In this document: one piece after another, positions 31,361 to 38,264 of the stretch
How the letters are laid out: each line of letters starts with the position of its first letter
Numbering within the stretch: position 1 is the stretch's first letter
Assembly: GCA_017549505.1 (NCBI GenBank)
Contig: JAFYUS010000001.1
Location: 1-38,264 of the forward strand
DNA from: Bacteroidales bacterium
Lineage (GTDB): Bacteria; Bacteroidota; Bacteroidia; Bacteroidales; UBA932
DNA: 38,264 bases
Direction of reading: 5' to 3'
The notes under the pieces: model-generated
What the model saw: the letters and a program-made list of their open reading frames with translations, nothing else
Databases searched by the model: none
Told to the model about the DNA's origin: nothing
Made by a program: the position numbers and the translations under genes

Positions 31361-32452
31361 CTATTCTATGAATCCTGCTATAAAGAGATTGACGATAGGT
31401 CTCAAAGGAGAGTTTGTAGTCAGTGTGACTATTGTAAGAGACTCGCCTTTAGGAAGATCGGTGGTATCCAGTTCGACCTTGAAGGAAACAGATGCCCCGG
31501 GAGCCGCCTGGGGAACTCCGCTGCAGCTGATTGATGCATCAGCATCGACCTTATATACCTCGAAAGGCATCTTTCCGTCGTTCTTGAATGTGTATTCTGC
31601 AGTCACTTTCTGACCCTTGCGTATCTTTCCGAACGAGTAGGTGCTTTCCTTGAATGTAGGTCTCGGACCGTTTCTCTTGTCGTCTGCGGTAACCTTGCTG
31701 AAGTCTTCCTTGGTGAATGCCCAGAATCCGATCTTCCTGTCACCTTCGCTGCTTGTATATGTCCTTCCGTTAATGACCGGGGCAGCCCAATAGTAGTTCT
31801 TGCCCCACAGCTCACGGTCTGCTGTTATTGTATATGTCATTTCTGCCGTTCCGCGTGCAGGAATAGGGTTAGGGGAGACTGAAACCTTGAGGTGCTCGGA
31901 TACGTCAGCGAATGTTACCTTCATAGGGGCATCCGACAGATTAGCCACCATTACGGCTTCGCTTTTCTGTCCGTTCTGTTCCATGTTGCCTCCTTTATTT
32001 ATGTTCTCCTTCAGGCCTAATTTTCCGTATGTTACAGGATATAGCTCATCCAGAGGCTTCACCTTGTCCTGAGAGACTCCTCGAAGCTTAAGGATTACAG
32101 GCTTCTTCATGTCAGAGAGATACATCGTCAGAGTCTTGTCGAACGGGTATGGTCCTTCGTCATTTGAATATGTGACTGAAACAGTACCGGTCTTGCCTGG
32201 ACGCAAAGGCTCTTTTGTCCAGTCTACGTCCGTACAGCCGCAGGTGGTGGTGACATTGTATATCACCACGGGCTTGCTGCCCGTGTTCTTCAATGTGAAC
32301 GTGCAGGAAACCGGACCGCTGTCAAGAAGGATGTCTCCGAAATTGTGGACGAACTTGTCGATTTCCAGACCTTCAGTTATCTTCTCCTGGGCATATGCTC
32401 CGATGCAGGTCATTATAAGTGATGCAAAAAGCGCAGTGAATAATCTCTTCAT
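31361..32452 (-). CDS. DUF1573 domain protein, secreted/periplasmic
   Basis: The start is placed at the ATG at 32452 (MKRLFTALFASLIMTCIGAYAQ..., 363 residues) because it begins a clear signal peptide; an in-frame ATG seven codons upstream (at 32473) would spoil it. The first DUF1573 domain spans about 25-115 (VHNFGDILLDSGPVSCTFTLKNTGSKPVVIYNVTTTCGCTDVDW, RPGKTGTVSVTYSNDEGPYPF) and a second about 260-360 (YSFGKIRKGQKVTAEYTFKNDGKMPFEVYKVDADASISCSG). These are immunoglobulin-like domains common in Bacteroidota; their function is unknown. A -7 box lies 28 bp before the start. The metal exporter follows on the same strand, but no functional link is known. Confidence 0.82.
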   Translation of the reverse strand: MKRLFTALFASLIMTCIGAYAQEKITEGLEIDKFVHNFGDILLDSGPVSCTFTLKNTGSKPVVIYNVTTTCGCTDVDWTKEPLRPGKTGTVSVTYSNDEGPYPFDKTLTMYLSDMKKPVILKLRGVSQDKVKPLDELYPVTYGKLGLKENINKGGNMEQNGQKSEAVMVANLSDAPMKVTFADVSEHLKVSVSPNPIPARGTAEMTYTITADRELWGKNYYWAAPVINGRTYTSSEGDRKIGFWAFTKEDFSKVTADDKRNGPRPTFKESTYSFGKIRKGQKVTAEYTFKNDGKMPFEVYKVDADASISCSGVPQAAPGASVSFKVELDTTDLPKGESLTIVTLTTNSPLRPIVNLFIAGFIE

Positions 32453-32479
32453 ATCGCTTAAGATTAATGTCAAACATTA

Positions 32480-32487
32480 CAAAGATA
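32480..32487 (-). promoter_or_regulatory. -7 box for the DUF1573-exporter unit
   Basis: On the minus strand TATCTTTG (32487 to 32480) matches TAnnTTTG, 28 bp before the ATG at 32452. Confidence 0.5.
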
Positions 32488-32510
32488 GCATAAATCGGGC
32501 TATACCTGTC

Positions 32511-32540
32511 TTTGAATATTGAAATTATTAGCTAAATTTG
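32511..32540 (+). promoter_or_regulatory. Ferredoxin promoter
   Basis: TTTG at 32511-32514 and TAAATTTG at 32533-32540 are separated by 18 bp, a near-ideal Bacteroidota -33/-7 pair. Transcription would start near 32547. Confidence 0.65.
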
Positions 32541-32546
32541 CATCTG

Positions 32547-32586
32547 CAATGCGTTATAGGCATTGTTAATGTAATAGACACATTAA
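32547..32586 (+). promoter_or_regulatory. Two adjacent stem-loops in the ferredoxin 5' leader
   Basis: CAATGC/GCATTG (32547-32552 with 32560-32565) and TTAATGT/ACATTAA (32566-32572 with 32580-32586) follow each other without a gap. The first begins at the predicted transcript start, so it may protect the 5' end; the second lies 20 nt before the ATG at 32606. Confidence 0.45.
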
Positions 32587-32605
32587 CTTTTAATTTATTT
32601 ATACA

Positions 32606-32776
32606 ATGGCTTACAGAATTACAGATGACTGCGTATCATGCGGAAGCTGCGCAGCTGAGTGCCCGAAGGAAGCTATCTTCGAAGGTGCAGAGCACTATGA
32701 AATCAACCCTGATCTTTGCGAAAGCTGCGGTAAGTGCGCTGACGCTTGCCCAATGGGAGCAATCGTAGCAGAGTAA
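32606..32776 (+). CDS. 2[4Fe-4S] ferredoxin
   Basis: A 56-residue protein beginning MAYRITDDCVSCGSC. It has two complete CxxCxxCxxxCP cluster motifs: Cys9, 12, 15, 19 and Cys38, 41, 44, 48, each ending in CP. This is the clostridial/bacterial ferredoxin, a small soluble carrier of low-potential electrons. It accepts electrons from pyruvate:ferredoxin oxidoreductase, whose gene lies 3.5 kb away at 36258, and can supply hydrogenase or Rnf-type complexes (not in this window). Length is exactly typical. The gene has its own strong promoter, a structured leader and a 26-bp-stem terminator, so high single-gene expression is likely. It is shorter than a 60-codon cut-off would allow and can be missed by simple ORF calling. 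Confidence 0.96.
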   Translation: MAYRITDDCVSCGSCAAECPKEAIFEGAEHYEINPDLCESCGKCADACPMGAIVAE

Positions 32777-32781
32777 TCAGT

Positions 32782-32859
32782 CTACAAAAAAGAAGATTTC
32801 CCTACCGGGAGGAAAGCATTTTCTGCTTTCTGACGGTAGGGAAATCTTCTTTTTTGTAG
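32782..32859. terminator. Bidirectional terminator between ferredoxin and the M16 protease gene
   Basis: The arms at 32782-32807 and 32834-32859 are perfect reverse complements over 26 bp, including A-tract and T-tract at the base. Inside, GAAAGCA and TGCTTTC form a second stem. With T-runs in both directions it can end both convergent transcripts. Confidence 0.92.
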
Positions 32860-32869
32860 TATCAGCCCC

Positions 32870-35665
32870 TTAGTTCTTAGGAGCTGATACCACCTGTACC
32901 ATATTGTTCTGTGCCAGGATTGCCTGGAGAACAGTCTTGATGTCTTCTGCAGTAAGAGAATTTACAGCAGCTTCGTACTCTGCATCTGAGTCGATGCCGA
33001 ATTCATACCAGTTGTCGAGTGCGCCCATCCAGTAAGAGTTGCTGATGCGTGACTCCGGTATGTTCTTCTTGAGGTTTTCGACAGCCTTGCTCATCTGCTC
33101 TTCTGTAGGGCCGTTCTGTGCAAGATCGTTCAGACCTTTCACTGCGAGTTCTATAAGCTTAGGAGCGGCTTCAGGATTTGTGTCGAACATTACCTGGATG
33201 ACAGCTCTTTCGATAGGGAGTCTCTGACCTGCCATTGCTGTTCCTACACCGTATGTGCCACCCTCATCCTCGCGGATAGTCTTGGTATAGATCATATCCA
33301 GAACATAGTTGGCTGCTTTAAGAGCTACTTCTGTCTTGGTGTCGATAGGCATGTAAGCTGAGTAAACCTGGAATACTGTAGACTTTGGTGTCGCCATCAC
33401 AAGCTCAACTGTCTTGTCCACGTCTCCCTTTGCAAAATTGATGAGGTTCGCCTCATTGATCTTGCGCGCCTTCTTGTTCTTTGCTATCGATCCGATGTAT
33501 TTTTCTACCATAGGCTTGATTGCCTCAGGGTCCACATTACCCACGATGGTAAGTCTTGCGCCGCCTGCATTCTTGAATAGTTCACGGTAAACTCTCTCGA
33601 TGGTAGCGAGATTTGCCTTCTCGACCACTTCCTCGTTGAGGTCGACAACGCGTGGGTTGTTGTCGTAGAGAACCTTGTTCATTTCCTGCTGGAACTGATA
33701 GTCAGGGTTTGAGAGGATGTTAGGGAGAAGGGCCTTGATCTGCTGGATACCTGGTTCGTACTCATTCTGGTCGAAGCGTGGGTCTGCGAAGTAAAGGTAT
33801 GTGATCTGGAGTGCGGTTTCGATGTCCTTTGGAGCGCACTGTCCCTGTACTCCGTGACGTGTGTTGCTGATATACGGGCTTACAGAAAGGTTCTTTCCTG
33901 CGAGCATCTTAGGAACCTGTGTGCCTGAGAACTTGGATATACCTGAGTTGTTGAGGAAGAGTGTCCAGATGTTATCTTCGAATGATACGAGATCCTCGGT
34001 AGCAACGGCGTTCTTACCTCCTACGAGCTCGATGTTGAAGAGAACCTGGTCCTTCTTGTGCTGGGTAGGGAGGACTACAACCTTGACTCCGTTCTTGAGA
34101 GTCCACTCAGTGGCGCCGAATGCAGTCTCCTTGCTTCCCTTTACTGCTGAACCCTTGAGAGCATCTGCATTAAGGAAAGGCTCGTTGAGGTTTTCCTCTG
34201 CGTTTGCCTGAAGTTCAGCCTCGGATACTGCAGCAAGAACCCCTGTGAGTTCAGCTTCTGTAGGATTTGCAAGGCCTTCCTTCTCAGGACCCTGATATGT
34301 GATGATGATGTTCTCTGAAGGGAGAAGCTGAGCCACAACCTGATTGAGTACCTGTGCATTGATCTGGGCGCAGATGGCCTGGACGATCTGGAGCTCGGTC
34401 TCAGGAGTCATGTATGCCTCGTTCTCGAAGAAATTGTAAAGGAGAGGACGTACAAGTTCTGAATTCTTGCGTGTAGGAGCTGCCTCGACAGCCTTCTCAT
34501 ATGCACTGATGATGTTGTCCTTTGCACGCTGAACCTCACCGTCGTTGAATCCGAATCTCTTCATCTTCTCGATTTCTGTCATCAGAGCTGTGAATGCCTC
34601 TACAGAAGCTCCGTCCTTGAAGAGTACTGCAGCATTGTATGCCTCACATACGTTGCAGAGGTCTCTTGTGAACAGACCGGCAGCAAAGAACGGTGCGTTC
34701 GGTGCAGCTGCGATGTCGTTGAATCTCTCATCCATGATGTTTGAGATGATCGAGAGGAGAAGGTCATTCATGTATGCTACATCGGTATTCTGGAACTGAA
34801 CAGGGATAGGGTCATGTTTCCAGAGGATGTCGATACGTGAGTTCTGAGCCTCGGGGTCTGTGATGATGCCTACTATCGGCTCTGCGTTTGCAGGGAGTGC
34901 AGGCTCGTTCTTTACTGCAACTTCTGCTGCAGGGATGCTGCCGAAGAGGTCTTTGATCTTCTGCTCCACCTTGTCTACGTCAACATCTCCTACTACGATA
35001 ACAGCCTGATTGTGTGGCTGATACCACTTCTTGTAGAAGTTTGTAAGACTTTCGTACTTGAAAGTCTTGAGCTGCTCTTCGCCTCCGATAAGGGTTCTGC
35101 GTGCGTAGTGGGTGTCTCCGTAAAGGTAAGGGAGTGACTTCTCGAACATTCTCCAGCTGGCGTCGCTTCTCTGTCTCTTCTCCTCAAGGATGACGCCTCT
35201 TTCGGCGTCGATCTCTGCAGGATTGCAGGTCACGAAGTTTGAGTAATCATGGAGAACGAGAAGGCATGAGTCGATGATGGTCTCTCGTACGACAGGGATG
35301 TTGTTGAGCATATACTGTGTCTGCTCGAATCCGGTCGATGCATTGATGTTTCTTCCGAATTCAGCTCCGATGCTCTGAAGATACTCGAGGAGAGCCTTGC
35401 CCGGGAAGTTCTTTGTACCGTTGAAACACATATGCTCGAGGAAGTGTGCAAGACCGTCCTGGTCATCTTCTTCCTGATATGCTCCCACATTTGTGGCAAG
35501 ATAGAATTCTGCTCTCTGAGCAGGCTGTTCATTGTGGCGGATGTAATAAGTCAGTCCGTTTTCCAGTTTTCCTACCCTTACTTCAGGGTCGTTTGGAAGG
35601 GGATTCTGTCCGAATGCAACCGCTGCGGCGAATATCGCCGCAATGAAAATGAATAAACGTTTCAT
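32870..35665 (-). CDS. M16-family (insulinase/pitrilysin-like) zinc metallopeptidase
   Basis: The 931-residue protein has a signal peptide (MKRLFIFIAAIFAAAVAFGQ), so it acts in the periplasm or outside. The inverted zinc motif HFLEH is at residues 74-78, and the third ligand Glu155 (AERGVILEEKRQR) lies 76 residues after His78, exactly as in the HxxEHx76E pattern. It is a two-half enzyme: the N-terminal half (about 25-480) is catalytic; the C-terminal half (about 510-925) is the inactive partner with the conserved R-x-Y region near TIREDEGGTYGVGTAM. It probably degrades peptides or processes small proteins. It is transcribed from a -7 box divergently from a LysR-type gene, which may regulate it. 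Bacteroidota often carry several such enzymes of unknown substrate. Confidence 0.92.
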   Translation of the reverse strand: MKRLFIFIAAIFAAAVAFGQNPLPNDPEVRVGKLENGLTYYIRHNEQPAQRAEFYLATNVGAYQEEDDQDGLAHFLEHMCFNGTKNFPGKALLEYLQSIGAEFGRNINASTGFEQTQYMLNNIPVVRETIIDSCLLVLHDYSNFVTCNPAEIDAERGVILEEKRQRSDASWRMFEKSLPYLYGDTHYARRTLIGGEEQLKTFKYESLTNFYKKWYQPHNQAVIVVGDVDVDKVEQKIKDLFGSIPAAEVAVKNEPALPANAEPIVGIITDPEAQNSRIDILWKHDPIPVQFQNTDVAYMNDLLLSIISNIMDERFNDIAAAPNAPFFAAGLFTRDLCNVCEAYNAAVLFKDGASVEAFTALMTEIEKMKRFGFNDGEVQRAKDNIISAYEKAVEAAPTRKNSELVRPLLYNFFENEAYMTPETELQIVQAICAQINAQVLNQVVAQLLPSENIIITYQGPEKEGLANPTEAELTGVLAAVSEAELQANAEENLNEPFLNADALKGSAVKGSKETAFGATEWTLKNGVKVVVLPTQHKKDQVLFNIELVGGKNAVATEDLVSFEDNIWTLFLNNSGISKFSGTQVPKMLAGKNLSVSPYISNTRHGVQGQCAPKDIETALQITYLYFADPRFDQNEYEPGIQQIKALLPNILSNPDYQFQQEMNKVLYDNNPRVVDLNEEVVEKANLATIERVYRELFKNAGGARLTIVGNVDPEAIKPMVEKYIGSIAKNKKARKINEANLINFAKGDVDKTVELVMATPKSTVFQVYSAYMPIDTKTEVALKAANYVLDMIYTKTIREDEGGTYGVGTAMAGQRLPIERAVIQVMFDTNPEAAPKLIELAVKGLNDLAQNGPTEEQMSKAVENLKKNIPESRISNSYWMGALDNWYEFGIDSDAEYEAAVNSLTAEDIKTVLQAILAQNNMVQVVSAPKN

Positions 35666-35691
35666 GTTCTGGTTCTTTTAATTATAATCTG

Positions 35692-35719
35692 CAAATATAG
35701 GATAAAATATCTATATTTG
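35692..35719. promoter_or_regulatory. Palindromic divergent promoter between M16 protease and lysR
   Basis: CAAATATAG (35692-35700) and CTATATTTG (35711-35719) are perfect inverted copies with a 10-nt spacer. Each contains a perfect -7 box: TATATTTG on the minus strand (35699 to 35692) for the protease, and on the plus strand (35712-35719) for lysR. Polymerase binding to one would obstruct the other. Confidence 0.6.
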
Positions 35720-35740
35720 TATGTCAATGATATGTAAGAT

Positions 35741-36256
35741 ATGTTCCAGGATTTCAGGTTGAAGGTCTTTGCCGCTGTAGCGGAAGCCGGCAGTTTTACA
35801 AAAGCTGCCGAGCGTCTCGGCATATCCCAGGCTGCAGTCAGCCAGAATATTTCACTTCTGGAGAGTAAAACCGGAGTCAGGCTATTTGACAGACTTCACA
35901 GGGAGGTCGTGCTTACAAAGGCAGGACGAGTATTCCTTGGGTATGTACGCAATATCCTTAAAGCTTGTTCTGAAGCTGATATCATGTTTGCAGAACTTGA
36001 CCAGCGGACTGTAACGGTCTCAGTCTCTGAGGATATATTTACGACTTACCTGATACCGGTTCTAGCTGATTTTCTTACTGTCCATCCAGATGTCATCCTC
36101 GTACGTTCCGAGGCCGGAGATCATGACCTTGCCGTGTACGTCGTACCATCTTCCATTCCGGGAAAGAACTCGTCTGTCGAGTTCCTATATAAACCGACAC
36201 AGGCCTTCGCTTGCACGAAGACCTGTGTGGTTCTAAGAAAAATTCTTGGTTTCTGA
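35741..36256 (+). CDS. Short LysR-type transcriptional regulator
   Basis: The N-terminal 60 residues are a typical winged HTH (FRLKVFAAVAEAGSFTKAAERLGISQAAVSQNISLLESKTGVRLFDR, then VVLTKAGRVFLGY). A linker helix follows, then only the start of an effector domain (VTVSVSEDIFTTYLIPVLADFLTVHPDVILV, about 91-121). At 171 residues it is well short of the usual ~300, and the last ~20 residues (KPTQAFACTKTCVVLRKILGF) are encoded by a terminator-like hairpin. It may be a truncated gene that now ends by chance in the intergenic region, or a genuinely short Bacteroidota form. DNA binding should be retained; effector sensing is doubtful. It is divergent from the M16 protease gene, a likely target, and its -7 box leaves a leader of about 15 nt. 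Confidence 0.8.
   Translation: MFQDFRLKVFAAVAEAGSFTKAAERLGISQAAVSQNISLLESKTGVRLFDRLHREVVLTKAGRVFLGYVRNILKACSEADIMFAELDQRTVTVSVSEDIFTTYLIPVLADFLTVHPDVILVRSEAGDHDLAVYVVPSSIPGKNSSVEFLYKPTQAFACTKTCVVLRKILGF
36197..36228 (-). terminator. Terminator-like hairpin downstream of nifJ, inside the lysR reading frame
   Basis: ACACAGGCCTTCG (36197-36209) pairs with CGAAGACCTGTGT (36216-36228) over 13 positions with one mismatch, loop of 6 nt. It lies 30-60 bp after the nifJ stop on the minus strand and is followed by CGGTTTATATAG, a weak T-rich tail. Confidence 0.55.
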
Positions 36257-36257
36257 A

Positions 36258-38264
36258 TTATTTCGCGAGTCTCTTGTAAGTCTCGAGTCTGAGCTTAGCG
36301 AATTCCTCTGTCTTCTGGAGGAGCTCCTCTGCGCAGTCAGGATACATCTTGTAGAGTGATGCGAAACGTACCTCACCCTTGAGGAAGTCCTGGAACTTGC
36401 TCCAGTCAGGCTCCTTGCTGTCGAGAGTGAACGGATTCTTGTCTGTTCCCTCGAGTGCAGGGTTGTATCTGTAAAGGTGCCAGTAACCGCACTCTACAGC
36501 GAGCTTCTCCTCCTTCTGGCTGAGACCCATACCTGCCTTGAGACCATGGTTGATACATGGAGCGTAAGCGATCACGAGTGATGGTCCGTCGTATGCCTCA
36601 GCTTCCTTGATTGCGTTGAAGTACTGTGCTGGAGATGCGCCCATTGCTACCTGTGCAACGTATACATAACCGTAGCTCATAGCCATCATACCGAGGTCCT
36701 TCTTACGTACTCTCTTACCTGAAGCGGCGAACTTCGCGATAGCACCGGCTGGAGTAGCCTTTGATGACTGACCACCTGTGTTAGAGTAAACCTCAGTGTC
36801 AAGTACGAGGATGTTCACGTTCTCGCCAGATGCAAGTACATGGTCAAGTCCGCCGTATCCGATATCGTATGATGCACCGTCACCGCCGATGATCCACTGG
36901 CTGCGTGCAGGAATGAATGTCTTGTACTCCACGAGTCCCTTGCATACATCGCATCCGCAACCCTCGCAGAGAGGGATGAGCTTGTCGGCAACCTCGCGTG
37001 TAACCTTTGCGTCTTCCTTGTTCTCGAGCCACTGAGTGAAGAGAGCCTTCATCTCGTCTGTGCAGCAAGAGCATGAGAGACCCTGCTCCATGAGTTTCGC
37101 TACAGTCATACGTGCTCTGTCAGAACCGAGCTTCATACCGAGACCGAACTCGCAGAAGTCCTCGAAGAGAGAGTTTGCCCATGCAGGACCGTGACCCTCG
37201 TTGTTCTTGCAGTATGGAGCAGCAGGGAATGATGCACCATAGATAGATGAACATCCTGTCGCGTTCGCAACCATCATGTGGTCACCGAAGAGCTGGGTGA
37301 TGGTCTTGATGTATGGAGTTTCACCACAACCTGCGCAAGCTCCAGAGAACTCGAAGAGTGGCTGTGCGAACTGTGCGTTCTTCACGTTCTGTGACTTAGG
37401 CTGTACGTTGTCCTTGTAGCCGATGTGTGAGTGCAGATAGTCGAAGTTTGCCTGCTCCGCCTCCTGTGTTCCGAGCGGCTTCATCACGAGGGCCTTCTCC
37501 TTTGAAGGGCAGACGTCGGCGCAGTTGCCGCAACCTGTACAGTCAAGGACTGATACGCTGAGGGCGAACTTGTAAGCCTTGAATGTAGCCTTGCCGTCCT
37601 GAATCTTGAGACCTGCAGGAGCTGCAGCAGCCTCTTCGTCAGTGAGGAGGAAAGGACGGATAGCAGCGTGAGGGCATACGAATGCACAGCTGTTGCACTG
37701 GATACAGTTGTCAGCCTGCCATTCAGGAACCTTCACTGCGATGCCGCGCTTCTCATATGCTGTCGTGCCTGCAGGGATTGTTCCGTCTACATAGTCGTTG
37801 AATACGCTTACCGGGAGAGTGTCGCCGGCCTGGGCGTTCACAACATCGGCAATCTCCTTCACGAATGCTGGAGCGAGACGGTCCTTGTTAGGATTCTCGA
37901 ACTTCGCTGTGATGTCCTTCCAGTCAGCTGGAATCTCAACCTTTGTATACTCGCCGCCTCTGTCTACTGCAGCGTAGTTCATGTTGACGATGTGCTCACC
38001 CTTCTTTCCGTAGCTCTTTACGATGGCCTTCTTCATGTAGCCAACGGCCTCCTCGTAAGGAATGATGCCTGTGATCTTGAAGAATGCAGACTGGAGGATG
38101 GTGTTGGTACGTCCGCCGAGTCCGATCTCTGCAGCGATCTTTGTCGCGTTGATGATGTAGAGGGTGATGTTCTTCTTGCCGATTACAGCCTTCACATGGT
38201 CAGGGATCCTCTTGAGGGTCTCTTCAACGTCCCAAAGGCTGTTAAGCAGGAGTGTACCGTTCTG
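36258..38264 (-). CDS. nifJ: Pyruvate:ferredoxin (flavodoxin) oxidoreductase, C-terminal part (5' end outside window)
   Basis: The frame is open to the right edge (first visible residues QNGTLLLNSLWDVEETL), so about 669 C-terminal residues of the ~1,180 expected are present. Visible parts are the end of the gamma-type domain (GLGGRTNTILQSAFFKITG), the two-cluster ferredoxin domain with CIQCNSCAFVCPHAAIRPFLL and CTGCGNCADVCPSKEKALVM, and the thiamine-diphosphate domain with SGACAGCGETPYIKTITQLFG, NATGCSSIYG and LDTEVYSNTGGQSSKATPAG. The enzyme cleaves pyruvate to acetyl-CoA and CO2 and reduces ferredoxin; it is oxygen-sensitive, which supports an anaerobic host. The ferredoxin at 32606 is a plausible acceptor. 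Its stop codon is 1 bp from that of lysR on the other strand. Confidence 0.96.
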   Translation of the reverse strand, partial: QNGTLLLNSLWDVEETLKRIPDHVKAVIGKKNITLYIINATKIAAEIGLGGRTNTILQSAFFKITGIIPYEEAVGYMKKAIVKSYGKKGEHIVNMNYAAVDRGGEYTKVEIPADWKDITAKFENPNKDRLAPAFVKEIADVVNAQAGDTLPVSVFNDYVDGTIPAGTTAYEKRGIAVKVPEWQADNCIQCNSCAFVCPHAAIRPFLLTDEEAAAAPAGLKIQDGKATFKAYKFALSVSVLDCTGCGNCADVCPSKEKALVMKPLGTQEAEQANFDYLHSHIGYKDNVQPKSQNVKNAQFAQPLFEFSGACAGCGETPYIKTITQLFGDHMMVANATGCSSIYGASFPAAPYCKNNEGHGPAWANSLFEDFCEFGLGMKLGSDRARMTVAKLMEQGLSCSCCTDEMKALFTQWLENKEDAKVTREVADKLIPLCEGCGCDVCKGLVEYKTFIPARSQWIIGGDGASYDIGYGGLDHVLASGENVNILVLDTEVYSNTGGQSSKATPAGAIAKFAASGKRVRKKDLGMMAMSYGYVYVAQVAMGASPAQYFNAIKEAEAYDGPSLVIAYAPCINHGLKAGMGLSQKEEKLAVECGYWHLYRYNPALEGTDKNPFTLDSKEPDWSKFQDFLKGEVRFASLYKMYPDCAEELLQKTEEFAKLRLETYKRLAK

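Noticed and set aside
32538-32768. 76-codon frame over the ferredoxin region
   Set aside because: It is out of frame with the true ferredoxin (32606-32776), whose two cysteine motifs are unmistakable.

Overview
The window looks like chromosomal DNA from an anaerobic member of Bacteroidales (phylum Bacteroidota). The grounds are repeated TAnnTTTG -7 boxes upstream of genes, the absence of clear Shine-Dalgarno sequences, Bacteroidota-restricted families (DUF2795, DUF3575, DUF4493, PCMD, OM-type OmpA pairs, His-rich 10-TM exporter), and anaerobic redox proteins (pyruvate:ferredoxin oxidoreductase and a 2[4Fe-4S] ferredoxin). I cannot name genus or species. No rRNA, tRNA, CRISPR array, transposase or integrase was seen.

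Layout. 1-519: C-terminal part of a surface protein cut by the window edge. 951-4569 (+): an operon of an acyl-CoA synthetase, a monoacylglycerol-lipase-like hydrolase and a lipoprotein hydrolase. 4615-6406 (-): a PagL-type lipid A deacylase and a small DUF2795 protein. 6534-9119: folE (+) and htpG (-), whose stop codons abut. 9230-10864 (-): a second acyl-CoA synthetase. 10998-13019: a HAD phosphatase (+) facing purT (-). 13112-15617 (-): two tandem OmpA-type porins, each with its own terminator. 15693-19874 (-): parE, a PlsC-like acyltransferase and a third acyl-CoA synthetase in one tight operon. 20046-30030 (+): a six-gene, 10-kb accessory operon for the cell surface (OmpA-like/DUF3575 protein, three DUF4493 lipoproteins, an outer-membrane barrel and a further PCMD lipoprotein). 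30036-32452 (-): a His-rich 10-TM metal exporter downstream of a DUF1573 protein, separated by a GC-rich folded spacer. 32606-32776 (+): ferredoxin, too short for routine ORF calling. 32870-35665 (-): M16 zinc protease, divergent from a shortened LysR regulator (35741-36256). 36258-38264 (-): C-terminal two thirds of nifJ, cut by the right edge.

How the genes may work together. Lipid handling recurs (three acyl-CoA synthetases, PlsC, lipases, PagL), suggesting capture and recycling of fatty acids and envelope remodelling. Ferredoxin and PFOR are natural redox partners. The 20-30 kb operon is the strongest candidate for a poorly described system: a set of modular lipoproteins built from the same few beta-sandwich modules, with two outer-membrane barrel proteins that could display or anchor them.

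A second theme is RNA structure. Several transcripts are predicted to start with a 5'-terminal stem-loop (both ompA genes, ferredoxin), two start codons are bracketed or covered by long inverted repeats (2733, 15617), four consecutive hairpins lie inside one coding sequence (27565-27683), and several convergent gene pairs have 0-5 bp between stops with terminator-like hairpins buried in the opposing coding sequence. All structures were found by eye and need folding and conservation tests.
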